A stretch of DNA of 64,000 nt from Microvelia longipes (taxonomy: Eukaryota; Arthropoda; Insecta; Hemiptera; Veliidae). The translations under genes were made by a program, and so were the position numbers. Below, in pieces: positions 8,801-17,701 of the stretch. The DNA lies in contig JACMZG010001914.1 in assembly GCA_018340805.1 (NCBI GenBank), positions 50,047,208 through 50,111,207 on the forward strand, in the 5' to 3' direction. Each line of letters starts with the position of its first letter. The first letter of the stretch is position 1. The notes beneath the pieces were generated by a model. That model saw only the letters and a program-made list of their open reading frames with translations, did no database searches and was not told where the DNA came from.

Positions 8801-10861
8801 CAATAATGAATGTAAAAAAAACTCCTAGGAGGTAAAAGTAATTCATATATTGCCTCCATTACTGTAATGTAGGGCATTCAAAAAAGCAATCTGCGTAAAA
8901 CCTTCATGAGGTTTCTTTAAAAACGTTCATTTTGTTTCTGTTTTTGTTCGTAGACTAATTTTTTTTTCGTTTTTAAAAGGTGTTCTAATTGACAATTTTT
9001 GTGTGTTTATTTGTAAAGCTTTTACATTTTTGAGTAAAAGTGTGAAGCTATGGATAAATTCAATGATGACGATAATATGGAGTTAATTGGACGTTTTTTT
9101 TATTTTTTTTTTTCAGTTAAGTATATAGCGCAGTTTATTTAATGAGTGCTACCTCAAAAAAAAATAGTGTATGTCATCCGGCTGAGAATGTCTTTATGTC
9201 TTGGCAATTTTTCCCGACTTGCTTCGCTCATCGGTAAATCTAATTGCGGTGACATAAAGACACACTTCTCAGCCTTATGGCATAAATAACTATTAAATAG
9301 TTTGGTCAATATTATTATTATTATTGACCTGTTATTAACAACTCGTTTTTCTTGTGATTTCTGACAGACTATCAAAGAGGGAGAGAATTTAGTTAAGAAC
9401 TCAAGTCATTGTGAAGCCGTAAGACAGGGAGATTACATAGAGCTCTCGGATCAACTCCTGGCTTCGTCTCCTCATGAGTTTCCTACTTACAATCCTAAAT
9501 ATCTTGGCAGGAAATACAGGTATTACTACGCCACTGGATTATACTACACCAGCGATAACGCCTACTCTGTAAGTCAATTTCCTTTTATTTGCTTTTGGTA
9601 ATCTTATACTGAGTGAATCATTTCAAATGCACCAAAATTAAATCTTTAGAAATGAGTGGAAAAAATGGTCTAGACTTTTGAAAATAGTTTTCCAACACCC
9701 GTCAATTCACTCGCGAATTATTGACTCACTAACCCGTGTTTGAATTGCAGCAACTATTACCCAACTATAGTAATATTATAATTTATTTGTTCTTCAATTA
9801 AATTTTGGTAACTTTAATTTTTTTTTTCTTTAAACTATTTTGGAAACTAAATTGGATTCTAAGAACTTTTGTACTTTTTGATAGAACACTATCAATTTTT
9901 TTTACTTTTCCTCATTCATACTGTCGGTATATGGGAAAATTATTGTTAGCGAAAAAATCTGAAACTGGAATCATCGTCTCAGGTGTTTTAAGACCTCCTG
10001 AGTGGTTTTTGCAGAGTCGTCTGTCTGTGTGTACCTGTTATCATCGTAGCGCCCAGTGTATTAATGCTAGAGAGTTGAAAATTTGTACAAAAATCATTCT
10101 AATGCTGTAGTTGTGTTATTCATACAATACATTTTTTATGACGTCATTAACCTGCAATAATGACTCATGGTTCGAAAAACCATAACGTGTAAAAATTGTG
10201 AGATTAAATTGAGATTTAGCTCGCATGTAGCTATGTATTAGACTAAAATATGTGCTACGTTTCATCTCATTATCAGCATTAGTTCAAATTTATCAAATGA
10301 CTTGTTTACGTTTTTTTAAAAATTGTAAAAAATCGGTAAATATTCCAATCTAGTTCAAATTCTTGCAGGTGGATTTCCAATCGTTGTTTATGGATTTATT
10401 TCAAACTCATATTTAATAATTTTATGAGCGAAAAAAACCACTTTGGCTGAACTGAAAATTGATTGTGAATTTAATGGATGTTAATGAATATAAATAATTA
10501 AAAATACTGGTACTCCACTTCAAACTATGATACTACTCAGTATCGTAGTATCATTTTTAAGATGATAATTTTGCTTATTTATCTTCATTTTGATTGGCAG
10601 GTTGTAAAAGTTGATGTTGAAACATGCGAGGTAAAAAAATGGTTTGCTGGTGAAACCCAGATACCTTGCGAGCCTCTGTTCATATCACGGCCCGACTCAT
10701 CTGCTGAAGATGATGGAATACTCCTGGTTGGAATCACTTGTCCTGATGACAGCAGTAAGCTGGTTATTCTAGATGCTGCTACGATGGAATATATTGGCTC
10801 TGCCGCTGTGCCTAATTTGCTACCTCTTACTCTTCATGGAATCTTTATTAACAAGACTTAA
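461..10861 (+). CDS. ninaB-like: Carotenoid oxygenase (RPE65/BCO/ninaB family), 5'-partial, eight exons
   Basis: Members of this family are Fe(II) beta-propeller enzymes that cleave or isomerise carotenoids or retinoids. Insect NinaB makes the visual chromophore. Coding exons are 461-601, 1180-1302, 2167-2320, 4757-4956, 5603-5716, 7784-7924, 9368-9568 and 10601-10861. Every junction is AG/GT and the phases agree (only the 2320/4757 junction is phase 1), giving 444 residues with no stop. In this numbering the four iron-ligand histidines are at 103 (VCAH), 162 (FYHSF), 234 (YFHYINAYEE) and 437 (LTLHGIF). Second-shell acidic residues are at 328 (HEFP) and 382 (CEPLF), but the first, usually Glu in a TET motif, is Asp at 71 (VTDT). 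Full-length relatives have roughly 500-550 residues, so about 60-100 N-terminal residues lie upstream of the window. The gene looks intact despite heavy transposon load in its introns. Whether it cleaves or isomerises cannot be told from sequence. Confidence 0.93.
602..1179 (+). other. Intron, no further feature seen
   Basis: This is AT-rich intron sequence of the carotenoid oxygenase gene. I see no coding segment, tandem array or terminal inverted repeat in it. Confidence 0.6.
1180..1302 (+). CDS. ninaB-like: Carotenoid oxygenase exon with DN.N motif
   Basis: The acceptor is TGTTTTACAG and the donor GTAATG, phase 0 at both ends, 41 codons. It encodes LPDVTDNCNGNIVKLGNSYF, then AVTDTCNLRLIDPKTL. 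This is the family motif DN..VNI.....YYA.TE followed by IDP.TLE. The TE position reads TD. Confidence 0.92.
1398..1566 (+). repeat. Degenerate ~25-bp tandem repeat in an intron
   Basis: About six diverged units of the form ACGAGTACTGGTGTTAGCAG follow one another. The block is more GC-rich than the surrounding intron and leaves two frames open, which produces spurious small ORFs. Confidence 0.65.
2167..2320 (+). CDS. ninaB-like: Carotenoid oxygenase exon with first iron-ligand His
   Basis: The acceptor is ACTTTCAG and the donor GTAATG; the exon ends in phase 1. VHIVCAHTLKDHNGDSYSMA corresponds to the family ATAHPH...DG..YN segment and supplies the first metal-ligand His. The rest (GLKYNLIKIP) matches the following strand. 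Confidence 0.92.
2443..2775 (+). mobile_element. MITE family C (CAAGTAGGGAAAC termini)
   Basis: The element begins CCAAGTAGGGAAACCAATGC and ends GGAGTTTCCCTTCTTGG, an imperfect terminal inverted repeat. Internal blocks (GGGCGCAGCCATTTTGTTTT, and GAGCCAGCTATCAGCTGAT) recur at 50085-50228, 60013-60170 and 62026-62200. No target duplication was convincing. It lies in an intron of the carotenoid oxygenase gene. Confidence 0.7.
3300..3560. repeat. Short 'CGAGCAAAGCGA' repeat cluster
   Basis: Several short imperfect units such as AGCGAGCAAAGCGACCCC are spaced 50-90 bases apart in AT-rich sequence. A similar cluster in inverse orientation is at 43245-43690. Function unknown; it may be the tail of the 5S-containing repeat family that follows. 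Confidence 0.5.
3595..3700 (-). repeat. 5S-rRNA-containing repeat, fragment
   Basis: Read on the minus strand, 3642-3601 gives AAGC..GAGCGTGGTCAGTGC, then TGTATGGGTGACCGCTGAG. This follows the 3' half of 5S rRNA (AAGC...GGGCGUGGUCAGUAC, then AUGGGAGACCGCUUGGGA). The outer flank TGGATCATAAAAGTTAAAGC matches the other family copies. Confidence 0.65.
3923..4447 (+). mobile_element. Non-LTR retrotransposon 3' end (RNase H-type tail and zinc knuckle)
   Basis: An open frame ending at 4351 reads LTNHLHRWNISSGMRHSKL..., then TGLLTGHCHLRKYLHTIGI and CRLCESETETASHILLRCEA. The GHC.L..HL...GI....C..C..E.ET..H.L..C layout is the C-terminus of jockey/I-like LINE ORF2. The 3' UTR ends at about 4447 in a short TAATAATAATAG tail, as expected for this group. 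The copy is 5'-truncated and lies in sense orientation in a carotenoid-oxygenase intron. Confidence 0.8.
4455..4540 (+). pseudogene. Decayed copy of the 3' end of exon 4757-4956
   Basis: CCAATTGGTAAGT, then GTACCATT and TGTTTTTAATTTTACAAGAT repeat the exon end, splice donor and first ~45 intron bases found at 4950-5000. The exonic part upstream (ACTGAAGACCGTTTTGGATT) is diverged from GAAGGACTGCTTGGACTGGG. The copy keeps the donor but no acceptor or full exon, so it is non-functional as an exon. It directly abuts the LINE tail. Confidence 0.75.
4757..4956 (+). CDS. ninaB-like: Carotenoid oxygenase exon with second iron-ligand His
   Basis: The acceptor TTGTTTTAG is at 4755-4756 and the donor GTAAGT begins at 4957. 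The first two bases complete the split Val codon from the previous exon. VSFYHSFALTENYVVFIDQP is the family P.Y.HSFG.T.NY.VF.E.P block. A frame open further upstream (from 4723) is intronic and was not used. Confidence 0.93.
5306..5523 (+). repeat. Minisatellite, alternating 'accattagcgaatttt' and 'aaacactagcgaatttt'
   Basis: About ten 17-20 base half-units of the type AACCATTAGCGAATTTTCA alternate with AAACACTAGCGAATTTTCA. Diverged units flank a more regular core. Confidence 0.75.
5603..5716 (+). CDS. ninaB-like: Carotenoid oxygenase exon with third iron-ligand His
   Basis: The acceptor is TTTGTTTACAG and the donor GTAACC, 38 codons, phase 0. It ends in FYFHYINAYEENNQ, the family FHHIN.YE motif. 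Confidence 0.92.
5783..5872. repeat. (TA)n microsatellite
   Basis: About 45 uninterrupted TA units lie in the intron after exon 5603-5716. A short palindrome (ATGATATCAT) follows directly. Confidence 0.95.
6853..6898 (-). ncRNA. Decayed hammerhead motif
   Basis: The minus strand reads GGCACTGATGATGACC, a loop, GGGGT, then TAAAGGCCGGCTTTG. The catalytic G of GAAA has become T, so this copy should be inactive. It lies about 195 bases from the intact motif in the same orientation, as expected for repeated PLE termini. Confidence 0.55.
7093..7136 (-). ncRNA. Hammerhead ribozyme motif (PLE type)
   Basis: On the minus strand the order is AGGCA, CTGATGA, T, GACC-GTTC-AGGTT (stem II), GAAA, then GC-TG-GC and T, T, followed by TGTTT. 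Stem I pairs AGGCA with TGTTT, stem II is short, and stem III is two or three base pairs, as known for minimal hammerheads of Penelope-like elements. All core bases (CUGANGA, GAA) are present. I folded this by eye only. Confidence 0.65.
7261..7701 (-). pseudogene. PLE GIY-YIG endonuclease domain fragment
   Basis: The frame runs from after a stop at 7702-7704 to TAG at 7261-7263. It contains NGVYAVKCGTCASVYIGQTG, the GIY...YIG core, with the conserved Arg of QTGRAFSTRF and a later Glu (ALENLEILRN). In Penelope-like elements this domain follows the reverse transcriptase and nicks target DNA. No RT motifs precede it, so it is a truncated copy. Confidence 0.8.
7784..7924 (+). CDS. ninaB-like: Carotenoid oxygenase exon (propeller strand RRF.IP)
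   Basis: The acceptor is TTTTATTGCAG and the donor GTAAGT, 47 codons, phase 0. It starts IVLDMLGND (family .VVDLC) and contains TMYLKNLKSG and GRRFIIPI, matching the Y..NLR and RRYVLP strands. A MITE starts only 15 bases after the splice site. Confidence 0.9.
7940..8250 (-). mobile_element. MITE family B with 8-bp target duplication
   Basis: The element has CATAGAGATATTATTACTAG at one end and an imperfect inverse at the other (CTAGTATGCATCTCTATG). It is flanked by perfect 8-bp duplications GTTATTTA at 7932-7939 and 8251-8258, which points to hAT-type (or another 8-bp-TSD) mobilisation. No coding capacity. It starts 15 bases after a carotenoid-oxygenase splice donor. Confidence 0.85.
8325..8405 (-). 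mobile_element. Decayed PLE terminus
   Basis: On the minus strand a degraded hammerhead block (CCGAGGATGGC ... GTGGAAAGCGG) is followed by CTGTGGAGGGACTTGG, matching the end motif of the other PLE copies. U4 of the core is C. Confidence 0.5.
8692..9312 (+). mobile_element. Repeat family G, copy 1
   Basis: The first part runs from TTTTTTTGAGGTAGTACG to GAGTGCTACCTCAAAAAAAA, an inverted terminal repeat. A second inverted pair follows (GGCTGAGAATGTCTTTATGT and its inverse ending ACACTTCTCAGCC). The whole arrangement recurs at 39970-40552. Compared with that copy, this one has about 24 extra bases (CGACTTGCTTCGCTCATCGG) in the loop. No coding capacity is seen. Confidence 0.75.
9368..9568 (+). 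CDS. ninaB-like: Carotenoid oxygenase exon with EFP motif
   Basis: The acceptor is TTTCTGACAG and the donor GTAAGT, 67 codons, phase 0. HEFPTYNPKYLGRKYRYYYA is the family FE.P.IN...G..YRY.Y block and carries one of the conserved second-shell glutamates. Confidence 0.92.
9870..10330 (+). repeat. 5S-containing repeat family, upstream half only
   Basis: CTTTTCCTCATTCATACTGT, CAGGTGTTTTAAGACCTCCT and GTTATCATCGTAGCGCCCAG match blocks at 45200-45560, 46380-46450, 56400-56610 and 63830-64000. The 5S-like part is absent in this copy. Confidence 0.7.
10601..10861 (+). CDS. ninaB-like: Carotenoid oxygenase last exon with fourth iron-ligand His
   Basis: The acceptor is GATTGGCAG and the stop is TAA at 10859-10861; 86 residues. 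It contains VVKVDVETCEVKKW, IPCEPLFISRP, EDDGILL and PLTLHGIF. These are the family KxD....W, PSEP.FV, EEDDG and HGLF motifs, the last carrying the fourth metal His. Confidence 0.94.
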   Translation, partial: VVKVDVETCEVKKWFAGETQIPCEPLFISRPDSSAEDDGILLVGITCPDDSSKLVILDAATMEYIGSAAVPNLLPLTLHGIFINKT

Positions 10862-10872
10862 AAAACTAAATC

Positions 10873-11175
10873 ATAGAAATATATTACTAGAGGGGGCGTA
10901 ACGCTTAACCTATCATAATACAATGAGAAGCTTGAAAGATCTTTTTGGGGCTCTGTGTACACCTTTGTAACCTTCTTACAGTGATTTAGTTTATAACAAA
11001 TTAATTGTTGTCAATTTTTTCCACGTTGCATCCGGCTTTTTAATATAAACACTCTATGCTTTAAGTCACTGTAATTTTGTTCTGTTTATTTAACTAAATT
11101 TATAATCAAATGTGCTCTGGTTCAATGTTTTCAAATTAAACCGATAGGGCGTCACGAGTTATAATATTTCCATGA
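10873..11175 (+). mobile_element. MITE family B next to the carotenoid-oxygenase stop
   Basis: CATAGAAATATATTACTAGA at the left and TTATAATATTTCCATG at the right are diverged forms of the family B termini. Body blocks (AAGATCTTTTTGGGGCTCTG) match the copies at 31013, 39201 and 49756. It begins 11 bases after the stop codon and so probably lies in the 3' UTR. Confidence 0.8.
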
Positions 11176-11179
11176 TTAA

Positions 11180-11710
11180 ATAATGTTTAGTAATTATCGA
11201 TGATTAAACGATAATAAAGAAAATAAACAATAAAGATTGTAAATGAGAAAGATTAAATACATATTGTGATGGAGAAATATTGTAAATGATTTAGAACATA
11301 AACAATACATATTGCATAAAAAAAGATTATAAATAATAAAGAGAATAAATGATAAAGATAATAAACATTAAATAATGTAAAAATTATAAAGATTAAATGA
11401 AATAAAGATTGTACATGAGAATGATAAAAATAAATATTGTGGTTGAGAAAGATTATACCTAAATGATTTAGAATATAAACAATAAAGATTATTTATAAGA
11501 AAGATTATACCTAAATGATTTAGAATATAAACAATAAAGATTATTTATAAGAAAGATTATGAATAATAAATGATAAATATAATAAACATTAAAGATTGAA
11601 TGATTAAGAGAGATAAAAAAACATGAAAGGTTGTTATAAACAATAAAAATTGTTAATGAGAAACATCAAAGATTGTAAATAATAAATATAATAAGAAGGA
11701 ATATAGAGAA
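11180..11710 (+). repeat. Degenerate AT-rich 'aataaagatt' repeats
   Basis: Irregular units resembling AATAAAGATTGTAAATGA fill this stretch. It contains one clear 50-base tandem duplication around 11451-11555 (GATTATACCTAAATGATTTA in each copy). Many AATAAA signals occur, so the polyadenylation site cannot be placed. Confidence 0.65.
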
Positions 11711-12109
11711 TAAAATTTACACATAACAAAGAAAGCCCAACCTTTAAATTTTAATTTTACAGAGTTATCAACTCATGGAAAATGAATGTCTAGTTCTTAA
11801 ATTGAGTCATAAGTTTATAAAAATAAGTTGAAAAGTATACTAAAAGAAATATGTTACTAATTTTAATATAGTTACATTAATACATACAAAATACATTGAT
11901 TCATGTGTGTTTTTTATCGATTTTTAATTTATATTAAGTTTTTTATTTTTATATTATTGTTTTTTTTTCTCTTTTAAAATCAAAATGTATGAAAAAAAAT
12001 TAAAATTAAATTAGTGTTATCGAGGAGGGTGAAGGAGATGTAAAAAGGTAAAATTAATAAAAGTGAAAAAGAGACGAGTCTCCAAAAAATGTTTATTTAA
12101 TGGCAAACA

Positions 12110-12485
12110 AAAGAACTTAGTTAAGTACTCTGCATCTTAGAAAAAACTTTGTAAAGTACTCTGCATCATAAAAAGAACTTAGTAAAGTACTCTGCATTAT
12201 TGAAAGAAATTTGTAAAGTACTTTGCATCATAGAAAGAACTTAGTAGAGTACTCTGCATCATAGAAAGAACTTAGTAAAGTACTCTGCATTATTGAAAGA
12301 AATTTGTAAATTACTCTGCATCATAGAAAGAACTTTGTAAAGTACTCTGCATCATAGAAAGAACTTTGTAAAGTACTCTGCATCATAGAAAGAACTTAGT
12401 AAAGTACTCTGCATTATTGAAAGAAATTTATAAATTACTTTGCATCATAGAAAGAACTTTGTAAAGTACTCTGCATCATAGAAAA
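12110..12485 (+). repeat. Minisatellite, 30-bp unit, 12 copies
   Basis: Units of the form GTAAAGTACTCTGCATCATA + GAAAGAACTT repeat 12 times. Two variants (GCATCATAG and GCATTATTG) alternate in a rough higher-order pattern. Confidence 0.9.
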
Positions 12486-13414
12486 GAGTGCTACTATCTT
12501 TAGTTTTAAGTCTGTACCTGTGGCTGTAAACATTGAATCACTTTATATCAGCACCAGAGGTCCAGTGTTCTTATCCCAGTCTGTGCTCTCTATATATAGA
12601 ATAGTATTGGTTATGCATGGATTTAACCAACTTTAATTAGTACTTAAATCATAGTTCATGTTCTTCACCTGAGGTGATTCACGCAAGGTGATGAACTCTA
12701 AGCCCCTAAAATGGGTATTAACTTATCTTGCCTGAAAATTGTAATTTTAGAAGTACGATAGTTAGTGATAACATGACATTACACGATATAGTTTAATAAT
12801 TAAAAAAATAATAATTTCTTAAAAATAAGAGTGTTTTTAATAATTATTAGGAATCTTCCAATTAAAAACTTGAGATTTTGGCATTAGAGGTCAAAGAAAT
12901 AGGAAGGAGGAGGTGGTAATTTTTCATAGAAAATAGGAAACCTATGAAAAGTTTGTAAATAGGTTTGTAAACAAACCCTATAACAATATTACGGTAAATT
13001 ATGATGTATTAGTATTATATCTTTACATTTAACTGGATTAATTTAATTCAAAGAAAGTAATAATTAAATTTGGTAGACTACTTAGACAGTTATGTGTCTA
13101 TAATGTTTATACTGCAAAAAGCTATCGAAAAAATAATGCTATTTAAGGTCATATTGAGTAAATCTACTCCTTTATTTATAAATATATTAATATGTTTATT
13201 AATAAACTTAATAAACATAATAAAATAAATAATAATATGCATAATGATATGTGGGAACTAGTTATTAATTTGCATCTTTAGTATTTGATTGAAATCAAAA
13301 AAGAAGTAAATGACCTATATTCGATAGGTATGTATGAGTGTCCAGAAATATGGTGTAGTTATGGATATGTATTTAAGTAAGAGCATGTTACTTATAAGTT
13401 AGTTTATAGGTATG

Positions 13415-13415
<1 letters not shown>

Positions 13416-13477
<62 letters not shown>
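13416..13477. repeat. (TA)n microsatellite
   Basis: About 30 TA units, directly followed by a GTGTGAGTGTATGTGTGT stretch and then the 28-bp minisatellite. Confidence 0.95.
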
Positions 13478-13483
<6 letters not shown>

Positions 13484-13516
13484 TTTGTGTGAGTGTATGT
13501 GTGTAATGTGTTGCTC

Positions 13517-13862
13517 ATAGCATGGATTTATATTAATTTAGCTCATACAATAGATTTATATTAATCTAGCTCATACCATAGATTTATATTAATCTAGCTC
13601 ATACCATAGATTTATATTAATCTAGCTCACAGCATGGATTTATATTAATCTAGCTCATACCATAGATTTATATTAATCAAGCTCACAGCATGTATTTATA
13701 TTAAGCTCGCTCATAGCATAGATTTATATTAATATAGCTCACAGCATGGATTTATATTATCTAGCTCATAGCCTAGCTATAGCATAGATTTATATTAATC
13801 TAGCTCATAGCATAGATTTATATTAATCTAGCTCATACCATAGATTTATATTAATCAAGCTT
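13517..13862 (+). repeat. Minisatellite, 28-bp unit, 12 copies
   Basis: The unit is AGCTCATACCATAGATTTAT + ATTAATCT. Variants with CACAGCATGG alternate with TACCATAG and TAGCATAG forms; one unit carries an internal duplication (CTAGCTCATAGCCTAGCTAT). Confidence 0.9.
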
Positions 13863-14543
13863 AGCTTTAAAAAACACCTGTTGTGCTAGTATATAAACCC
13901 GATTAACTATGATGTGATCTAAATGAAAGTTTACAGGTGCACACCAGAGTAAATGCAACTTTATAATACATACATTCTTGAGAAAAAAAAAAACGTCCCC
14001 TCCTTCATGACCCCAATCTCCTCCGCTCATTTTTCTTTAATCATTGTCTTAAGAAGGGCTTTGTTCAAAATTATTTTCTGCCTCCTAGTATATCCTTACC
14101 TGACTGAACTTTTTTTTAAACAAAAAAGCAACAAATTTTGTGTCAAAAAATTGTAAATTTCGGTTTTATTTTTAGAATAGGAATTATTAGCAGTATTATA
14201 AGGATCAATTAAAGAAACAAACACTCTTATAATGATTAATATTTGTTTTTATTACATTCCTTGACTCAACTTATTGTTATTAATATGATACATTAGAAGA
14301 ATATAATATGTTTATTTATTTCACCTTCTATAAACAAAATTGTTTAGAAAAACACAAAATTTAATAACTCTTTGTTATTTTAATTATTGAAAAATTCAAT
14401 TTTTCCAAAAAGAATTAAAAACTGTAAATTTTTATTTATTTATATGATAAGCAGAAAAAATATAATCAATAATATTGTTAATCATGCCCAGAATATTAAT
14501 CAATTTTTATTGAATAATCATTTTTTTATTTAATATTTTGTAT

Positions 14544-14880
<337 letters not shown>

Positions 14881-15242
14881 TTTATTTTATTAGTTTAAAA
14901 AAAAAGTATAATACTAAAATAAAATCAAACAACATTCCGATGTACTATTACTTTTATTTTTATCAATTAACAGCAAAATATATTAATTCTCTAAGCATTA
15001 AATATACAAATAAGTTTTTTTTTAATTATTTTTTTTTTGTTATTAAAATTGATTTATTATTTTTATTTTCATTTATTCTTTTTAGGCAGTTGTATTATTA
15101 TTATTGTTTTTTATAAAAATGTAATTTTTAATATAATTTATGTTTTATACAAATTGTATTGTTTGATAAATAATATTTAGTATAAGTCTATATTACAGTA
15201 TTCTTTTAAACTTTTAAAGAATCATTTCCAAATTCTATTAGT

Positions 15243-15277
<35 letters not shown>

Positions 15278-15320
15278 TATTTATATATATATATATATAT
15301 AATATATATATATATATATA
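15243..15320. repeat. (TA)n microsatellite, interrupted
   Basis: TA units with AATATATATA and TTTATATATA interruptions. Confidence 0.9.
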
Positions 15321-15399
15321 ATGCTTGTTGTACAATGTGAAGTGAGTGCCTAATTTAGTATAGTCCATTACTATAGCCAGGTTAGGGGGAAGAACAACC

Positions 15400-15700
15400 A
15401 AAATTTAGTGATATGGCCAGGATATTCTCAAGAGCGGTGTCTAATTCTATTAACGAATTAGTATTGGTCAATAGTCGACAGAATGATTGGTTGACGATAC
15501 AATCATTTTGTTGATAGATTGATCCGTTGACAAATCCAAAAAATCTACAAATCATTTTTGATAGATCGATCTGTCAACAACCTTGTCTCTACCTTTAATA
15601 AACTCTAATTATTGGTCGACAGAGGGTTTTTTCGACCAACAGATTTGTTAACAAACAAATCTGTATTCAAGGCTCCCCTTGAATACAGACTCCTCATGTG
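15400..15700. repeat. Inverted-repeat-rich segment
   Basis: Several overlapping imperfect inverted copies of TTGGTCGACAGA / GATTGATCCGTTGACAA occur here. A 12-bp hairpin with a 4-base loop lies at 15661-15688 (CTGTATTCAAGG and its inverse). It looks like a decayed foldback element; no target duplication found. Confidence 0.45.
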
Positions 15701-16359
15701 GTGGAGTGACACATGATGGTACTATGGAAAATCATAGGTAATGATATCTAAGGTCAGTTTTCTAGGATTTTTATGTAAGGGATACAAATTTATTATACCA
15801 TGTCCTGCGTTCATGATGTTGGTTTTGAGACTTTCTGAGACGGTTCTTAACTCTAATTTAACCTGTATTGATCAAAATTCAGGACTCAACATATTATCAA
15901 TTTAGTACGATTTTTTGCTTTATAGTAATAAGGTAGTGAGGGATAAGTTCTTAGTATATGGAGGGGCACGTTTTTTAGATTTGTATAATACAACACGCCT
16001 AAGTATGGTGGGCTTAGTATAATAAGTGGATAGCTAGGTGCTGTGATTCACTCACCAAGGGAATGTATAGTATAGTTTTAATTAATATTAAAAGTAATTA
16101 GTTTAGATATTGATAATAATTAGCAAGAGGTGATAGATCATCTAGCAAGTAGGCCACTTTGTTTGGCCCTTTTTGCTAACTCTGTTAGATGGAAGATAGA
16201 GTTCCACCTTGAGTGTGGAGGCATTTTGCGTCTAATACGCAGAAGAGCCGTGACTATACTATAAGTTTCTACAGCTTTCAACTAGAAACAACACGTGCCC
16301 CCACTGCTAGACCAGGCTTTCCTGCTCTCGAAACCATAAGGCAGAAACAAATATATTTT

Positions 16360-16612
16360 TTATTTAAACTACTACTGGGGATCCTAAACTTTGCTTAAAC
16401 TCAAGTTCATTTTGGGTTAGGGATCTTTTACGAGTACCTAACATTGCACAGGCTCGGAAACACCTGTTTAACGTCCCTTTCGAAGGACAGAACGTCACAG
16501 GATTTTCCATTCCTTGCATGAAAATCTTTAAGTCCCCGACTGGAATCGAACCCGGACTGTCTGGGTGGCAGGGGCACATACTAACCATTATACCACCTGG
16601 AACCCCCCCCAT
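16360..16612 (-). mobile_element. tRNA-derived SINE
   Basis: The minus strand begins TTCCAGGTGGTATAATGGTT and reaches CCGGGTTCGATTCCAGTCGG. It has a perfect pol III box A (TGGTATAATGG) and box B (GGTTCGATTCC) and a GCC triplet at the anticodon position, as in tRNA-Gly. Cloverleaf pairing is poor, so it is not a working tRNA. The 3' body contains AAAGGGACGTTAAACAGGTG. The head is followed by about 170 bases ending in an A-rich tail. Confidence 0.75.
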
Positions 16613-17701
16613 AATTAGTTATACTTTAGTATTGTTTAATTTCACTCAGCAAAGTCACTCAGCAAAGTCACTCAGCAAAGTCACTCAGAGTAAATTCAAA
16701 GAGGAACTCAAGCTCACTGGTGACAGAGAGTGATTCTAGCAGAGCCTAAACGATCTTGCTGCTGAAAATATATTGGTTAAAAAGAAAAGCACTGAGACCC
16801 AATGTGAAAAGACTTCTAACAACTTAATCATGTGATGCATTATAAGACAAGTTGTTAAAGGACAAGGGACCTCTAGAACCCTTTTTAACTGCGCCACTGA
16901 ATTGTGGTTACTACAAAGAAAGGAAAATATTATATACAATCCAATTATTGACATGCCACAAATTCTCAATTTATATATCCTATCAGACCATACATAAACT
17001 TTGTTGCCCTTCTCCTAATAAATAAAATAGTATTTTAAATGTCCTTAAAATCAATCTTTTTCACTTGTCTCAACTAAAAGGATCCCAAAACTATTGACAG
17101 AATCAATTCCGTAGTAGTGATGAGTGGGCACAAATGAGACAAATTGAATATTGTTTTTACCGAACTATATTTCGCTCCACACTGAGCATATTCATGTTAC
17201 ACGTTAATACCTAAAAATAAAAAACCTTAAATAGTGAATAATTCATAATAAACAGGAGAATCAAAAAACTACTCATGCTGTTAAAAATTAAGAAAAAAGC
17301 GTAAAAACTTACATACCGTTAGGATAGTCTAACTAAGTTAAAATCAAGATCTGAATAAAGTTACAACATACCTAAAAATAATAGCAATAAATTACCAATT
17401 GAATAAAACTCATAAAAAAGAAGGTGAGTACAAACTGATAAGGCTAATCAAAACAAAAATATTATAAGATGCTAACTTACTGTTAAACATGCAAAAATCG
17501 AAGTGCATAACTACACTCAATCTACTATTACTACTAATACTACACAAAATAACCAAATATAATAAAAACTAATAATTAAAAATGAAATGGTTAAGCAGAG
17601 ATAAGTAAATGATAAAGTGAAAAATTATTTTAAAGGTTAAAAAGCTAAAGTTAATATGTTATAAACAAGAAAAATCTACTAAAAGGAAAAGGAAGATAAG
17701 T

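Noticed and set aside
16530..16605. Functional tRNA-Gly
   Set aside because: Boxes A and B are good, but acceptor, anticodon and T stems do not pair; better explained as a SINE head.
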